Below, in pieces: positions 1-12,400 of a stretch of DNA of 64,000 nucleotides. Source of the DNA: Medicago truncatula (taxonomy: Eukaryota; Streptophyta; Magnoliopsida; Fabales; Fabaceae); assembly GCF_003473485.1 (NCBI RefSeq), contig NC_053046.1:1622001-1686000 (forward strand), given 5' to 3'. How positions within the stretch are numbered: position 1 is the stretch's first letter; each line of letters begins with the position of its first letter. Below the pieces are notes generated by a model that saw nothing but the letters and a program-made list of their open reading frames with translations, made no database searches and was not told the DNA's origin. Position numbers and translations under genes: made by a program.

Positions 1-371
1 AGCCAATCCAAACGGACCTTGACTCCATCAGGCCTTAAATATAAGTAAAAAAAGTACATGTATGTGGTTCAAATACATGTACTTTTTGCTTATGATTATT
101 TTTAAGGCTGGAGGGAGTATCATATCATACAAGAGCTTATGCATAAGCTGTTTATACAATTCAAGAGAGAATAAGCAATGTGGAGGAACTTATGAACATA
201 AGCTGAAAACAGTCCATGATCATATCATAAACTATTTTCTTAAGCTCTTCCAAACAGTTATGCAATTATTTATGTCATAAGATAAACCCAAATGCATTTT
301 TTTGGGCTAGAATGTAAGATTTTATTCTTGTTTATTGTTAAAGCTGATACTTTTTTATTTCCTTTTCTTAG
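1..371. other. probable intron or 5' flank with a MITE-like repeat
   Basis: No credible coding sequence is visible. Between about 85 and 270 there are several palindromic AGCTTATG/CATAAGCT words and a TTCCAAACAG end. This is the same style as the hAT-like MITEs at 10748, 13050 and 28528. The left edge of the window cuts this stretch, so the start of the following gene probably lies outside. Confidence 0.4.
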
Positions 372-2390
372 GGAATTTCGGTCTTTTTGGTCGTGCCATT
401 TCACAAGGTACTGTACAGTCGATATAACAGCAAGACTAAGATTCTTTCTTAAGTTTCTTCATTTTGATTTTTGAAGGTTTTCTGTAATTATATTTAATTT
501 GTAACTTCAATTTATGTGGGAAACTGAAGTGACTAACTATTAATCTGCAGAGAAAGAAGATGGTCCAGAATATGCCCAACTTTCTGTGGCTGTAAATGAA
601 AATCTGCTCACAACTAATGGGGAGGTATTTACTTCAGATCAACTTCTCTTTTATAATTCCGAAAAGTCAATATGGTCAATCTCCTTTGAAGTCTGAACTC
701 TAAAAAAGAATCAATCTAAGATTATAACTTCCCTGATTGTTCTAATTTGACTTATATTCTGCAGTTTTCTTCTGAAAGAGGAGGTTCAGTTTCCGGAATA
801 TTGCATGAACTTCTTCAGAAGGGAGATGCAGCACAAAAGTACATGCAAGGATCTAGAAGCATGAGAATCGACAGCTATATCCTTCTTGATAATTTTGTGC
901 AAGGACGCGCACTTTCTTCATCTTCTCAAACAAGGGCTTTGCAACTTCATTCAAAACGTTCTAAGAAGCACATGTCCATGAAACAACATAAAAAACATGG
1001 ATCAATGGATCTTCCTAAAGAGTTCCATAAGTAAGTTCAAGGTCTCTAAACTACACTTTATTGAAGTATGTTGGTCCTTGTCATTACTGCTACAGCCCTG
1101 CAGTTTGTGGTAGTGTATACTGTTGTGAGAAATTTTTCATTTCGTCTTTCATTGGGGAATTCTTAGATTCATGCTAGGAACAAATAAAGTGTTATTCATT
1201 TTGCTTTATTCTAATTGCTTAAATTTGTCTACAATGATATTCTTTTGATTACCTAATCAGTAATCACTGTTCATTTTGATTACAGATTTGACATTTTCAA
1301 GCCAATGCATGACATGTGGAAAGATTATATAAAGTTGTTGCTTAAATCCACTGGGTACTGTTTTTGTATCCTTGCTATTGATGAATTTCACAGATTCTTA
1401 TCTTCAAGTTTTTCAGAACTTTTATTCTCTCATGGCTTTTGTAATTATGACAACAAACCTGTTTATTGTTCCAGGAATAATCAATTGGCTCAATGTCTCC
1501 TAGGTGCAGATCTACATGGTGCTATTATTTTAGGTTTGACCACACTCTATTTTTGTTTTTTGTTTTTGGATGAGTTGTGAACACCTACAAGGCTACAACA
1601 GAAAATGCTAAACCATTTCATTTATCTTGAGCTTTTTGGATAATTACAAGGATAGTTATTTTCTCATTGGTTGGATGTCAATTATTTCCCTCGGATGCTT
1701 ATGTCTTTATGTGTAAACATTTCATATGCATTGAAAGGTGTGTTAAAATTGTTGCGCCGCTGTACTGAAACCTGTGAATGCCTACTTTTGGTGTTCTTAG
1801 AAAGAGTTGGAGTAGAAGTATTTTATGCAATCATTGGTATTTTATTGTTGCAACTTGCAATAAGTTCAATAGTAAGATGAGCTTCTGATTGGTTCAGGGC
1901 ATACCTAGGTCTTCTTCTCCAGGAATGTTTCTCATTTGAATCCTCCCTTTCCATTCCCAGTGGCACGCATACCATTTTTTGATGCTCCTTACACTTGGAT
2001 TTTTTTTAAAAAGTTGTTAGAACTTATGTTGAATGTTTTTAGGTGTTTAATCGAATCAATTCTTTTAAAATGCATTTCTATTAGTGTTGTTTTAGTTTAA
2101 TGTTATCATGTTGATAATTTTCTATATCCAAACTCTGTCTAGATGACTCAACATGCATTGTCCTTTAAATTTAGAAAAGAGCTGTGCTTTTGAGACTCCT
2201 TCAAAACAAATACAAATATTTTAGCCTCTACCTCCTAAATAATTGTCTGTAGTTATCACTGACTGCACTATGTCCACCTGTTATGCAGTTGTGGAGTGTA
2301 AACTAACCCATTTTATTGGAACTGGTGGCATCATGATTCGTGAAACTGCAGAAGCTTTTGGGATAATTACTGAAGATAATAAATTCCGAG
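372..2390 (+). CDS. POP4: RNase P / MRP protein subunit p29 (POP4), partial
   Basis: The product would be the Rpp29/POP4 subunit of nuclear RNase P and RNase MRP, which bind RNA through an Sm-like fold and process tRNA and rRNA precursors. Exons fit in phase: 551-624, 765-1030, 1286-1354, 1475-1533 and 2289-2390. A 36-bp micro-exon at 372-407 (NFGLFGRAISQ) also keeps frame but is less certain. The Rpp29 signature is clear in the last two exons: LLGADLHGAIILVVECK, then GTGGIMIRETAEAFGIITED. Upstream is a basic, low-complexity region (residues KRSKKHMSMKQHKKHG) typical of the family's N-terminal half. The first exon is not in the window. The expected end of the protein, a short beta-strand segment of roughly 30 to 40 residues, was not found downstream. 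Instead LINE-derived sequence starts about 25 bp after the last donor site. The gene may therefore be truncated, or its last exon may have diverged beyond recognition. Confidence 0.75.
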
Positions 2391-2414
2391 GTAATTCTTT
2401 CACTACTTAAAAAT

Positions 2415-3050
2415 AGAATCTTTTCTAGCATTACCAGAGCCTCTTTGGATCAATTGTAACACTAATGGCTCAGCAAATATCAATACTTCTGCCTGTGGGG
2501 GAACTTTTAGGAACTCTAACGCATACTTTCTCCTATGCTTTGCTGAGAACACTGGAAATGGAAATGCTCTTCATGCTAAATTGTCAGGTGCTATGAGAGC
2601 TATAGAGATTGCAGCTGCTAGAAACTGGTCACATCTTTGGCTTGAACTTGATTCCTCCTTAGTTGTAAATGCTTTCAAGTCTAAGTCTGTTATTCATTGG
2701 AACTTAAGAAACAGGTGGAACAATTGTCTGTTCCTGATCAGTAGTATGAATTTTTTTGTTTCCCATGTCTTCAGGGAAGGTAACCAATGTGCTGATGGCT
2801 TGGCTAATTTTGGTTTATCCTTAGACCATCTCACCTACTGGAACCATGTTCCTCCTTTTATCCATAGATTCTATGTAGAAAACAAGATAGGTTGGCCTAT
2901 GTTTAGGTTTATTTCCTCTTAGGGAGGTCTTGGTTTGGTCCCCCTCCTTACTTTTTGTTCTTTTATCTTTGTTTTATTTAATATATTTTTGGTGGTTGTA
3001 GCTCCTTGCTGCACCACTTTTCTCGTTAAAAATAAATAAATATATAAGAA
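2415..3050 (+). mobile_element. LINE remnant: RNase H-like domain and 3' tail
   Basis: An open frame of about 170 codons (roughly 2415-2922) encodes the C-terminal RNase H-like domain found at the end of plant L1-type LINE polyproteins. Recognisable blocks are WINCNTNGSA, ACGGTFRNSNAYFLLCFAEN, RAIEIAAARNWSHLWLELDS and VFREGNQCADGLANFG. The first acidic catalytic residue of the family (DGSA) is replaced by N (NGSA), and the expected Glu of the AE motif is Lys (HAKLSG). This copy is therefore not expected to be active. A short 3' tail follows the stop. The element is 5'-truncated and on the same strand as the POP4 exons. Confidence 0.8.
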
Positions 3051-3087
3051 TAAATTTAGATATTAAAAAAATGTAATAAACAATATA

Positions 3088-3089
<2 letters not shown>

Positions 3090-3158
<69 letters not shown>
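3090..3158. repeat. (TA)n microsatellite
   Basis: About 34 uninterrupted TA units. It directly follows the LINE tail and precedes the left arm of a fold-back element. Confidence 0.98.
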
Positions 3159-3159
<1 letters not shown>

Positions 3160-3161
<2 letters not shown>

Positions 3162-3945
3162 GGTTTTTTTCCTTTATCATTTAAAAAATGTAACAAACTA
3201 GATGAGTATATTTATACTTACTTCTTCATTATCTCAATTATACCTTTATACATCTTTTTCTATAATAAAAATTATTGTTGGTGTCATTAAAAAAATAAGA
3301 ATTTAGATTAATATATCTATACTTACTTTTTTATTATCCCAATTATACCTTTAAACAACTTTTTCCATATTAAAGATTGTTGTTGGTGTCATTAAAAAAA
3401 TAAACAATTTAGATTATATATTTTTGTTATATTGATGGTGTCATTGAAATAGATAATCGTAGTTAGTTTGATTTTTTATAAAGCAAAAAACATTTATATT
3501 TTAACTTTTAATCAAAATCAAAATTTCATAAAAAAAACAACATTCATAATTTTCAAACTTTAGCGCAATAAAAAGAACATAAAGCATCTTTTCACTAGTT
3601 ATAATTAGCGAAAAGATGGACACTCACGTGCCCGTCTTTCTGCTCTTTTTATTGTGCTAACGTTTGAAAATTATAAACACTGTTTTTTTTAATGAAATTT
3701 TGAATTTGATTAAAACTAAAAATATATATGTTTGTTGCTTTCAAGTTATAACAATCAAACTAACCATAATTATATATAATCTAAATTCTTTTTTTTTTTT
3801 AATGACACCAGCAACAATCTTTATAATAGAAAAAATTGTTTAAGGGTATAATTGGGATAATGAAAAAGTAAGTATAGATATATTAATCTAGTTTGTTACA
3901 CTTTTTAAAGGATGAAGGAAAAAAAGTTGGACATATATATACGCA
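3160..3945. repeat. fold-back (long inverted repeat) element
   Basis: Left arm (about 3160-3590) and right arm (about 3600-3945) are imperfect inverse complements. Pairs such as AACAAACTAGATGAG / CTAGTTTGTTACAC, CCCAATTATACCTTTAAACAA / TTGTTTAAGGGTATAATTGGG and TTGTTGGTGTCATTAAAAA / TTAATGACACCAGCAACAA are visible. The centre carries AAAGATGGACACTCACGTGCCCGTCTTT. The left arm also holds an internal tandem duplication of about 105 bp (3210-3300 and 3316-3405). No coding sequence. This is a MITE-like non-autonomous DNA transposon; the superfamily is not assigned. Confidence 0.75.
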
Positions 3946-4170
3946 TATCGTATTTGTTACACTTTTATTTTAATATTTGAATTTAATCTTGTCTATTTGT
4001 TATATGTGTTATTTGTATTGAAAATTGATGATAATTTTAGAAAATGAAAAGGTCGGCCCAAAAGAGGCAAAATAGACTATTTTCTTTATCCTTTCAAAAA
4101 GACTATAGATAGATAGATAAAAAAATAAAAATAAGTAACACTTCCATTAAAATGAAATAATCTTATCCAC

Positions 4171-4310
4171 AAGTCCTTGCTCAACTGACAAAAATGTTGA
4201 AATTGTTAGGCCGGACATCATAACCGCGGTTCGAACCCCGATACCTCCACTTGTGTGTGTGAGTTTATATATGGCTTTGTCATTTCGTCTATCTCAAAAA
4301 AAATTACAAA
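4171..4310 (+). mobile_element. tRNA-derived SINE (family 1)
   Basis: A pol III-style A box near TTGCTCAACTGAC and a B box GGTTCGAACCCC, then the body CCTCCACTTGTGTGTGTGAG, GGCTTTGTCATTTCG and a short A-rich tail. A closely related copy lies at 42082-42224 and an older one at 29535-29660. Confidence 0.8.
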
Positions 4311-4399
4311 GGGAAAAAAAAAAGTATTGATATAGTCCAAATAATGATACAAACTGTATTATAATTGATTTATATTCATTTCATATGTTATTGAAATCC

Positions 4400-5090
4400 A
4401 CCAAAATATTTGAGAGGACAAGCACAGGAATAACAAAGCAACTAAGAGATTACAGGCAAGCATTGACGAGGATTAAGCTTCCGAAAAAGATAGTCGAAAT
4501 CAAAAGTAATGAATTTTGATTTCATCTATCAAAAACAATGAAGCTTGATCTTCTCACACAAAGTATTCAAATTTACCTCTTTTTGCTGGAAAAATCCGGC
4601 AATTGCATTCCTTCCAAATAATTCAGACCGTGCATAACCAATCAATGTTCAACAAAGGCCACTCCCTTTTCAAATAGTCACATAAAGTGGTAAATTGCAA
4701 AAGATGTTTGTTAATAGAACCTTGACAAACTACTGTGAAACCTAACCAATTAGCCACCAAGGACCATGGTCTACAAAAAAATCACATCTTGCAAATAAAA
4801 ATGATCTCTATCTTCCAACGCATCACACCCACCTAAGCAAAACAATCGTTCAAAGAAATAATTTCTTTTTTCAAAAGGTTCTCCTTTGTAGAGAGACTAT
4901 TAAACAGCAAACGCCAAACAAACAAAGAAACTTTAAGAGGAACAACTTTGAACCAAATATTATAGTTGTCATCAGTAACAACATTAGAATCCATTACAGT
5001 CAAGTAATCATATGCATTACACACAACGTAACGTTTGGCCGAATTGAATTGCCAGAACCACATATCCTCTTCAGACACCTGAGGGAGCCT
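4400..5090 (-). mobile_element. LINE remnant: zf-RVT domain region
   Basis: Read on the minus strand, the 4833-5078 frame carries the zinc-binding reverse-transcriptase-associated domain of plant LINEs: FWQFNSAKRYVVCNAYDYLT, then VPLKVSLFVWRLLFNSLSTK. Similarity continues with frameshifts down to about 4400 (for example LEDRDHFYL, then a degenerate tail). It is truncated at both ends. Confidence 0.75.
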
Positions 5091-7100
5091 TGAATGATGA
5101 TTAGTTTACATATTATAGAAAATTAGAGTTTGCTCCCTTGAATGATGATTGAAATATATTTCACTCCCTCTTGTTAAAATATTTTTAGAAGGGATTTATA
5201 CTAACATATGCACCACAAGTAGATATAGAATGAAGGTCAATCAAACGGTCTAAACTTTTATAATTACTTTTATTTTTCTTTTGGGTAAACTTAACTTTTA
5301 ATCATACAAATGACAGTTTTCGTGTTGATTTTAATCTCGTGGCGTCCTTTGGTGGTGGTGTTGTAGGTGTTTTTGGTCACCTTGTGTATTCCATTTCTCT
5401 TTGTACATTTGTTACTTTTTCTTACATATATTTGCCATTCAAAAAGAAAAAAAATTATACAAATGACAATTTTGACGATGATAAACACTACAGTACAATT
5501 ATACATGTGCAATTTTGCTTTAATAAAATTAAGATCTTTACTCAAAAATTACACTATTTCATTACTTCTATAAAGGCAACAATTGCACATCAAAATCATC
5601 ATACTCAAATTGTTAAAAACAACATACTGTTTGGTCAAAAAAAAAAAAAAAATACTGTAAAACATTTTTTATGCAGCAACTTAAAACTAGAAGAATCAAC
5701 TCAAAACTACGTGCCAATATAATCAAGTTGTTCATAATCAACTTAAAGATTTATATTGAATACCAATATAAATCTCCATATGGCCCATCATCCTAAACTA
5801 TTTCAAGGTCTTCATCAAGGTTTACACATTCTTGAAATGTTATTTCTGCATAAAAATAAAAAGATATTAATTTAAACACGATATAGAGAATAATTAGCAG
5901 TATGCAAAAACAATATGGCCCGTCATCTTTCAATTACTCCATAAAAGATGTTAAGCTAAAGCACAGGGAGTGTCAAAGTAAAGCAATACAAAGAAAACAA
6001 AAAGTAAGAAGGAAAATGAAAATGAAAACCATGGTAGAATGCCCGTGATGTTGTTTATGTAGCTAACTAGACAAGATGGTGCAAGCCACTTCATGAACCA
6101 TGACCAACTGAACTTGACACAAGAAGATTCCGTACATGCAAATTCATCTCTTTTTAGAAAGAAAATCATGACAAATCTGAACTTGACAAAAGGACCAATA
6201 TTAGGCATAAAGGGAAGTTATAGCCATCACCTAAATTAGAAAATAGTTTGTCAGGAGTCCAGACCTTGTGTTACTAGATAAAGAACCTGAACTGATTTTG
6301 TATTATCAATCAAATCAAACAACACCAGAAGGAAAATCCTTAAAAAGGTTTGGTATTTTGAAACAAACATTGATGTTTATTTGCTTAGCACTAGCAAATA
6401 GCCAGGTTAAACAATGAAGCCATGGGTAAAAATCCACACATACAGAGAAGTAGAATTTCATCAAACAGAAGCAACAAATTTTGAGTAAAAATGATTAAAA
6501 AAAGCCCAATAAAAGAGTGCAAACTTTCTGATTCCTTACAAACAGTATTTGAAATGGTATTAAAAACCAACACTTCCCACATAAATTAGGTATTTGCCTA
6601 TTTGGCCAATGTGCATAGTCCCATCAAACATTTTGTTTTTCTTTCTATCTTCAAAATTCAAATCACATTTGAATATTTGAAGAGTACAAAATATGGAAAA
6701 TCTAATTCCTGGGGTCCTTTTGAAGCTAATGCAGCACATGAACAGGGGAAAATAGACAAAAACAAAGCCAAAACACATAAACAAGTACCAGAAACACAGA
6801 AACAAAGCACTAGTTAAATACAGAAACAAAGAAACAAGTTAATCAATGTTTACCTTAGTTCCTCCGCAGACAAGCACGGCTGCAGAAACGAGTTCATGCG
6901 AATAGTTTGCACGAATGCAACAAGCATTTGAATCATGTAACTTAAAATTGCTAGCTTGCCCTTTTTAGAAGAATAGCTTATCGACAAAGAATGAACAAAA
7001 CTGTCTACTTCTCAAAAATGACTAAGCTAATAACAAAATAATAAACTATTTGACTCTGCCGTTTGGAGCAAAGCATTATAAGTACTGTATAACAAAAACA
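5091..7100. other. intergenic, AT-rich; 3' flank of DPH1
   Basis: No protein family was recognised. Frames here are short and compositionally poor. The part near 7100 probably includes the DPH1 3' untranslated region. A 53-bp minus-strand open stretch at 5797-5849 preceded by a good acceptor is discussed under rejected items. Confidence 0.5.
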
Positions 7101-7117
7101 GCTAAGCAAATTTAAGA

Positions 7118-8509
7118 CTATTGGGAAGTGACGCTATTAGCGACAGAAGTTACTGAAATTTTCCTAGCAGGACGGCTAGGCTTTTTCATATAAGAGGAAT
7201 TCCACTCCCCTCCATCTTGAGCATAATAGTCCATCGGATAATCTCCACCAAAATCTTCAGTCGCCTTGGCATTTCCGCAGCTACCGTTAGAGCAACAATC
7301 GCTCTTATTGCAACCTGTAACATCTTCACAACCCTGTTTCTGCACCTGAGTTTTCTCCCACCAACCAGGTATCAATCCCAGTGCTATCTCAGCCTCAAAA
7401 GGAGTCAGAACTGGTTTTACAAAAGCATCTCCCCAATCAATAGAGAGTCTAGGACAAGCAATCTGAATCCAAGCATCCACAGAATCTTCAAACAGAGATA
7501 TTCTATAAGGGCTTAGCTCAGACATCAAAACCACAGTATAATCAAATCCTTTATCCCCCATTTTCATTTCCAATCTCTCCAAAATCTTAGGATTCCCTTG
7601 TCTACCCAAAGTCCCTAATACAACGCCCCAATTCCTCGCCTCCTTCGCTTTCAAAATCGCATTTTTCCTCGACCCCTTCATACCCACATGATCATATTCC
7701 TCCAAAAACAACTTCCCCACATACGGGTCATACCTAAAAGCCTTAACCCCCGGATTCGCTATCATAAACGCTTCAAGATGAAACCTTCCATCTGACACAA
7801 ACACCAAAACACTCTCTTCCTTATCATCCAATTCTTTCCCCACTTTCGGTGCAGTACACCCTAAAATCTCACCAGCAGACAACGGCTTCGACTGTGGAAC
7901 CAAAACCCTAAACCCTAATTTCTCCAATTCAGGCTTCACCGCCCTAATCCCAGAAGCAAACTGAATAGTCCCAGCAAGAATAACCCTTTTACCCATAAAC
8001 CCTAAATCCTTAGAATTCAACTTAACAGTATCAACTAAATGATCAACATCAATCTTAATATCAACAAAAACATAAAGACAGGGAATCTTAGTAGAATCAA
8101 TAGGAACTAAACAACTATGACCATAATGAATAAGAATCTCAGCACCAAGAGCAATAGCAGAGAAATCATCAATACAACAAGCACCATAAGTAACATCACC
8201 AAGAACGTAACAGTGAGTTACACCAGCGAAGGTGGTAAAGATATCAGAGAGGATAAGAGAGTACATGAGAAGACCTTCAGGGAATTGAAGAGCGATGCGT
8301 TTAGCGGCGGTGGAACGGACGCGCCAAACGCATTTGTGAACTTCGAAGGAGTAGTTTGAAGGAAGGATTGAGATTGCGGCGTTGAGAAGTGGGTCGTTGA
8401 GGATTGAATCTGGGATTTGGTTTTTGATGAATCGTTTTGGTTTTGGTTTTTCTTTGACAGAAACAGTGATGGTGTTGTTGGGTTTTTCAGGTTGCTCTGG
8501 AAACTCCAT
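7118..8509 (-). CDS. DPH1: diphthamide synthase subunit DPH1
   Basis: Dph1 works with Dph2 to transfer the 3-amino-3-carboxypropyl group of S-adenosylmethionine to a histidine of elongation factor 2, the first step of diphthamide synthesis, using a 4Fe-4S cluster and radical chemistry. The single 463-residue frame is complete and intronless, with typical length for the family. Core blocks are visible: LQFPEGLLMYS (74-84), GDVTYGACCIDD (104-115), HYGHSCLVP (128-136), LGCTAP (216-221) and QIACPRLSIDWG (349-360). The three cluster-ligand cysteines expected for the family fit Cys111 or Cys112, Cys218 and Cys352 (assignment by family knowledge). The C-terminus after about 390 is Cys/Ser-rich and variable. 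The start chosen is the first Met; an acidic, Pro/Lys-rich leader precedes the conserved domain. It is transcribed in the same direction as the neighbouring PWWP gene, about 1 kb downstream of it. Confidence 0.95.
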   Translation of the reverse strand: MEFPEQPEKPNNTITVSVKEKPKPKRFIKNQIPDSILNDPLLNAAISILPSNYSFEVHKCVWRVRSTAAKRIALQFPEGLLMYSLILSDIFTTFAGVTHCYVLGDVTYGACCIDDFSAIALGAEILIHYGHSCLVPIDSTKIPCLYVFVDIKIDVDHLVDTVKLNSKDLGFMGKRVILAGTIQFASGIRAVKPELEKLGFRVLVPQSKPLSAGEILGCTAPKVGKELDDKEESVLVFVSDGRFHLEAFMIANPGVKAFRYDPYVGKLFLEEYDHVGMKGSRKNAILKAKEARNWGVVLGTLGRQGNPKILERLEMKMGDKGFDYTVVLMSELSPYRISLFEDSVDAWIQIACPRLSIDWGDAFVKPVLTPFEAEIALGLIPGWWEKTQVQKQGCEDVTGCNKSDCCSNGSCGNAKATEDFGGDYPMDYYAQDGGEWNSSYMKKPSRPARKISVTSVANSVTSQ

Positions 8510-9494
8510 AGTTTGTTTAAGTATCTTGTTTCTGTGAAGGTGAATTGAAGGAGAAAGAGTGTTTTTTTCTTTCGGTGAATAAACGAAAGAGAAGCGTTTG
8601 ATTGTTCAGTTTTCGAGTAACTAGGTTAGAAGCTGCATTCGAAGAGCAGAGTTTGATCAAACTGTAAGTGTATTTTTTTGTAGGTAGTTCAGCGGTGTGA
8701 TCTCACTCATTTTAATATACATGTCACTAATTTGTTTATTTCAATAATAGTTTTAAAAACTTAATAAACTTTTAATTAACCCCTTATATCCCTTTGTATT
8801 CATCATCTTTGTCAATAAACCCAATAATTATCAAATCAAGAAAAATCCCAAAATCAAGATATTAAATAAAAAAATCCATCACAAGTTAGATATTGCCTCC
8901 AAATTTGGTTGAGTTATGGGATTATTTATGACAAATTTCCATCACATATTAAAAACACACGGATGTGATTCAAATGAGTATAACACTCGTGGGTGTTCTT
9001 GGCAATTTCAAAATACATCTTGACCTTAAATTTGCAATTTATGGTTAGGTTTGGGGTGATGTTTCATACCAGTGGAACAAATACTAGGAAATTCATGATT
9101 TCTTCAAATTGTAATTCGCTTCTGAAAATTGCTCATTTTTTCAATAAAAAAAAATGATCAGCACAAAACAAGAGACAATACTGCAATCCTGCAATACCTA
9201 TCGATCATCAAATAGAAGCTGCATTGAGTCCAATAATAATGCTTTTTGCATATAGATATTGCCTCAGAAAATCAACATGTGAGAATTCTACACTTCAAGG
9301 AAGCAAAACGACCTCATGTATTTTCTGTTTATCAGTCTTCAGGATGAATTGGGGACTATACATCAAGTTCATCCTCAAAATACCAACAATCAATTAAATA
9401 AAATTTCTATTTTGTTGGAAACAAGAAAACCAGCAATTTGTTGTTCCATCACTGCAAGATAATTATTTCTAATATATAACAATGTACATGTAAC
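8510..9494. other. intergenic: DPH1 promoter and PWWP-gene 3' flank
   Basis: 8510-8690 should hold the DPH1 5' untranslated region and promoter (minus strand). The rest is AT-rich with no recognisable gene or repeat. Polyadenylation of the PWWP gene presumably occurs at about 9100-9490. Confidence 0.5.
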
Positions 9495-12400
9495 CTACGA
9501 TTTTCTCTCCACGCCAGGATTCAACACATCCGCATTAGTAGATGCTTTTAAAGGTGGCCTATTAATCTTCTCAAGTAATCTACTAAATACCAGTTTAACT
9601 GGTATGCAAGCTACAGTAGTGAGCCCAGAGACCTCTGGTTTAGTCGTCTTGTCTGTTCGATAAAAGCTTCTAGTAAGTGATGGTTTTCTACCAAGATTAT
9701 CTTCAATAGATAAAGAGGAAAGGGTTCTAGTTTTCTGACTAGATGACAAGCTCACTTTTTTTGCACTCTTTTTGAAGGACTTCTTGTCAACTGACGGCCC
9801 GGCACTATTAAGGCCGTTCTTCTTCCAATGGCTTGCATTATGACTGGAATTTCCACCATTTAATCTCTTATATCCATTATTTCTTTCCTGATCTAACGAG
9901 AAGTCTTCATCAACATTTGATGACGATATGTGGGGACGAGGGACACGAAAGTTAGCTGTTCTTCTCGCAGTCCTCCAAGCTGGTGGAAGTACACTACTTC
10001 CCTCGTAGCCAATCATATCATTACTGAAGTCATCAATTGCAGAAAATAGATTGTCAGTTGAGCCATCCTTAAGGACTTCAATTTGGATTGGGCGTCCAAT
10101 TATAGAACTCCCATCTAACTTGCTCGTAATAGATACAATAGGGACTGACTCTTTCGGGTAACTTGCTTGAACCTTTAAGTCTACATCTACCAGCATTGAT
10201 CCCTTCCCCCCATCATAATGATAAGGATCACTATGTAACGAAGCAAACCCTTTAAAATCCGAATATTCTTTCAAAGCAGGCTGATCCTCCCACGGCCATT
10301 CATCCCAATCAAGACCTTGACTTTTTGCAACCTCTCTAGGAGTTAGGGTGTATTCATCTTCTGATCCAAACATTTGATCGCTATCATCAAGAGCATCACT
10401 ATAGTCATTTCTGTAGTAAGGATAACCAGGCCCCATTCTCTTGTGGTTTAAATGGCTTCTCTGTCCTTCAATATCTGCTCCATATAAAACAACATCTTTC
10501 CTATCAGAAGCAGCAACAGACCTTTTTACAAGGTTACGGTTATTCCTCTTTCCTTTTAATTGCCATTTGGATACAGCTTCATTGCACGTTCGAGGTTCCC
10601 GCGGATAAAGGTGAGGCATGTCACTGGAAGTTGCTAACTCAGCTAACTCATCATGCTCCTCACTGCTAGTGCTTTCTTGTTCCTCGTTGTCATCATCAGT
10701 TTCTGCAGTTAAAAAGTTACATCAATAGAGAGAAAGAGAATGATGTGATACAGAACTAAGGTCCTGTTTGCATGAAGAGCTTAATTTGCTGCTTATAGCA
10801 TAAGCGCTTTTGATGATAAGCACTTTTGTATAAGCTATTTCTAAAACAAAAAATAATAAAGTTAAATTCTTTCCGTATAAGCTATAAGCTGTTTTCATAA
10901 GCCATTTGGAGAGCATATGAAAATCAGCTGAAAACAGTTTATGTAAATGGCATAAGCTGTTTTCATAAGTACTCCCAAACAAGTCAATCTAAGCAGTCTA
11001 ACAGAACTCAAAGAACAAGTTCAAAACACATATTCAGCACAGCAAAAGAATAAAGAGAACCCAAAATGTAAGACATTCTAAGATCTAAATAATGGTTAAA
11101 ATGAGAGGAAGGAGGAATAGATTATTGACATGTGGATTTAAAATAGACTCACAAATACAAATTCCTAACGATAAATTTATGGTCACATAAATTCACATTA
11201 CAAGTTAGGAAAACATATATGAATTCAAACCCACATGTAGATTGTAGAGTTGGGTAACTTTAAAGCATGAATGTCAAGCTTTTCAAGGCAGTGACTTTCT
11301 CTAGTATTCAAATTGTCTAGAATATTTCTAGCATTCAAATTGTCTAGAATATTAGATGAGTTTGTGTTATATATACTATACTATGTTTTCTAAGGGTACT
11401 ATTGACCTCTAGCGATGTACTTATTTTCTCTCAAAAGGAAAGAAATCTGAAGAAAAACAGACCACCTCGCAACTTTGTTACCTAAAACTTTAATTGCAGA
11501 CAACCGTCCTTATTTTAACTTGTAATACATTTTGTTTGGTAAACAACCTCTAATACATTGACTAGAACATGCTGTTGAGGTATCACTACATGATGTAACA
11601 AGAAGCACACAACCATCATCCACGAGTCCGTGTGTAATATTTGAAAGATTGACAGACTAATATACAATAGCCTGTTGCAACCTGTAATACCTTGTGAACT
11701 TGAAAGGAGTTTTTAGTAGGGTACTTTTAGATTGGTTTTGGTTTTTATTACTGGTGGTTTGTAGGTTTAGCCTAAAAGGAGTATTTATGAGTTTGCTTTG
11801 TTTGAGCGCTTTCAGGTTTTCTTGCTCTCCCTTCACGACTTGTGTAACGGTGTTGCTTAATAATATTTGCAGTTAAAAAAAAAAAGCTTTAGTCAACAAT
11901 TTCTTTAAAATGTAATAGTTGACAACACACAATAGAGACTAGAAATAATCATAAACGGATTGACATGCATGTGCTACTGTCTAGTCAAAAATGAAAGATG
12001 CACAATGGAGACAATTCCTTCTCTGTCTCTCTGTTTCCTTTGTTCTCAGTCTAATGTCTTAGGCCGTAGCAAATCACATCTGATACAGCACGTCTCATTT
12101 ATCAAGATCTTTTTTCTTCAAGAGTTGAGAACTTATACATACATTACGTAAACAGGATTTTACAAAGGAAAAAAAAAATCTATAAACTCTATTTTTAGTG
12201 TACATTGGCCAATCTAGGTAATATTTCTGATTTTAATTTTAAAACCTTATCAATAAATATTGCAAAATCATTTGTTAATTTCATCAGAAGAGTAAATAGG
12301 GAGGTATGGTGGGAACTAGCAGGAATCTTCATATTATGCTCAGTCAATTGTAAGCAATTGGAAAATAAGTGAGGAATAGTGCGAGAACATTGAAGGATGA

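Noticed and set aside
2974-3290. Open frames of alternating Tyr-Ile codons on both strands.
   Set aside because: They are translations of the (TA)n microsatellite.
5797-5849. Minus-strand stretch that looks like a last exon (acceptor ATGCAG, then EITFQECVNLDEDLEIV and a stop).
   Set aside because: Only 17 codons, with no upstream exon found in phase and no family match. The nearest minus-strand gene (DPH1) already ends in its own stop. Chance splice signals are common in AT-rich DNA.
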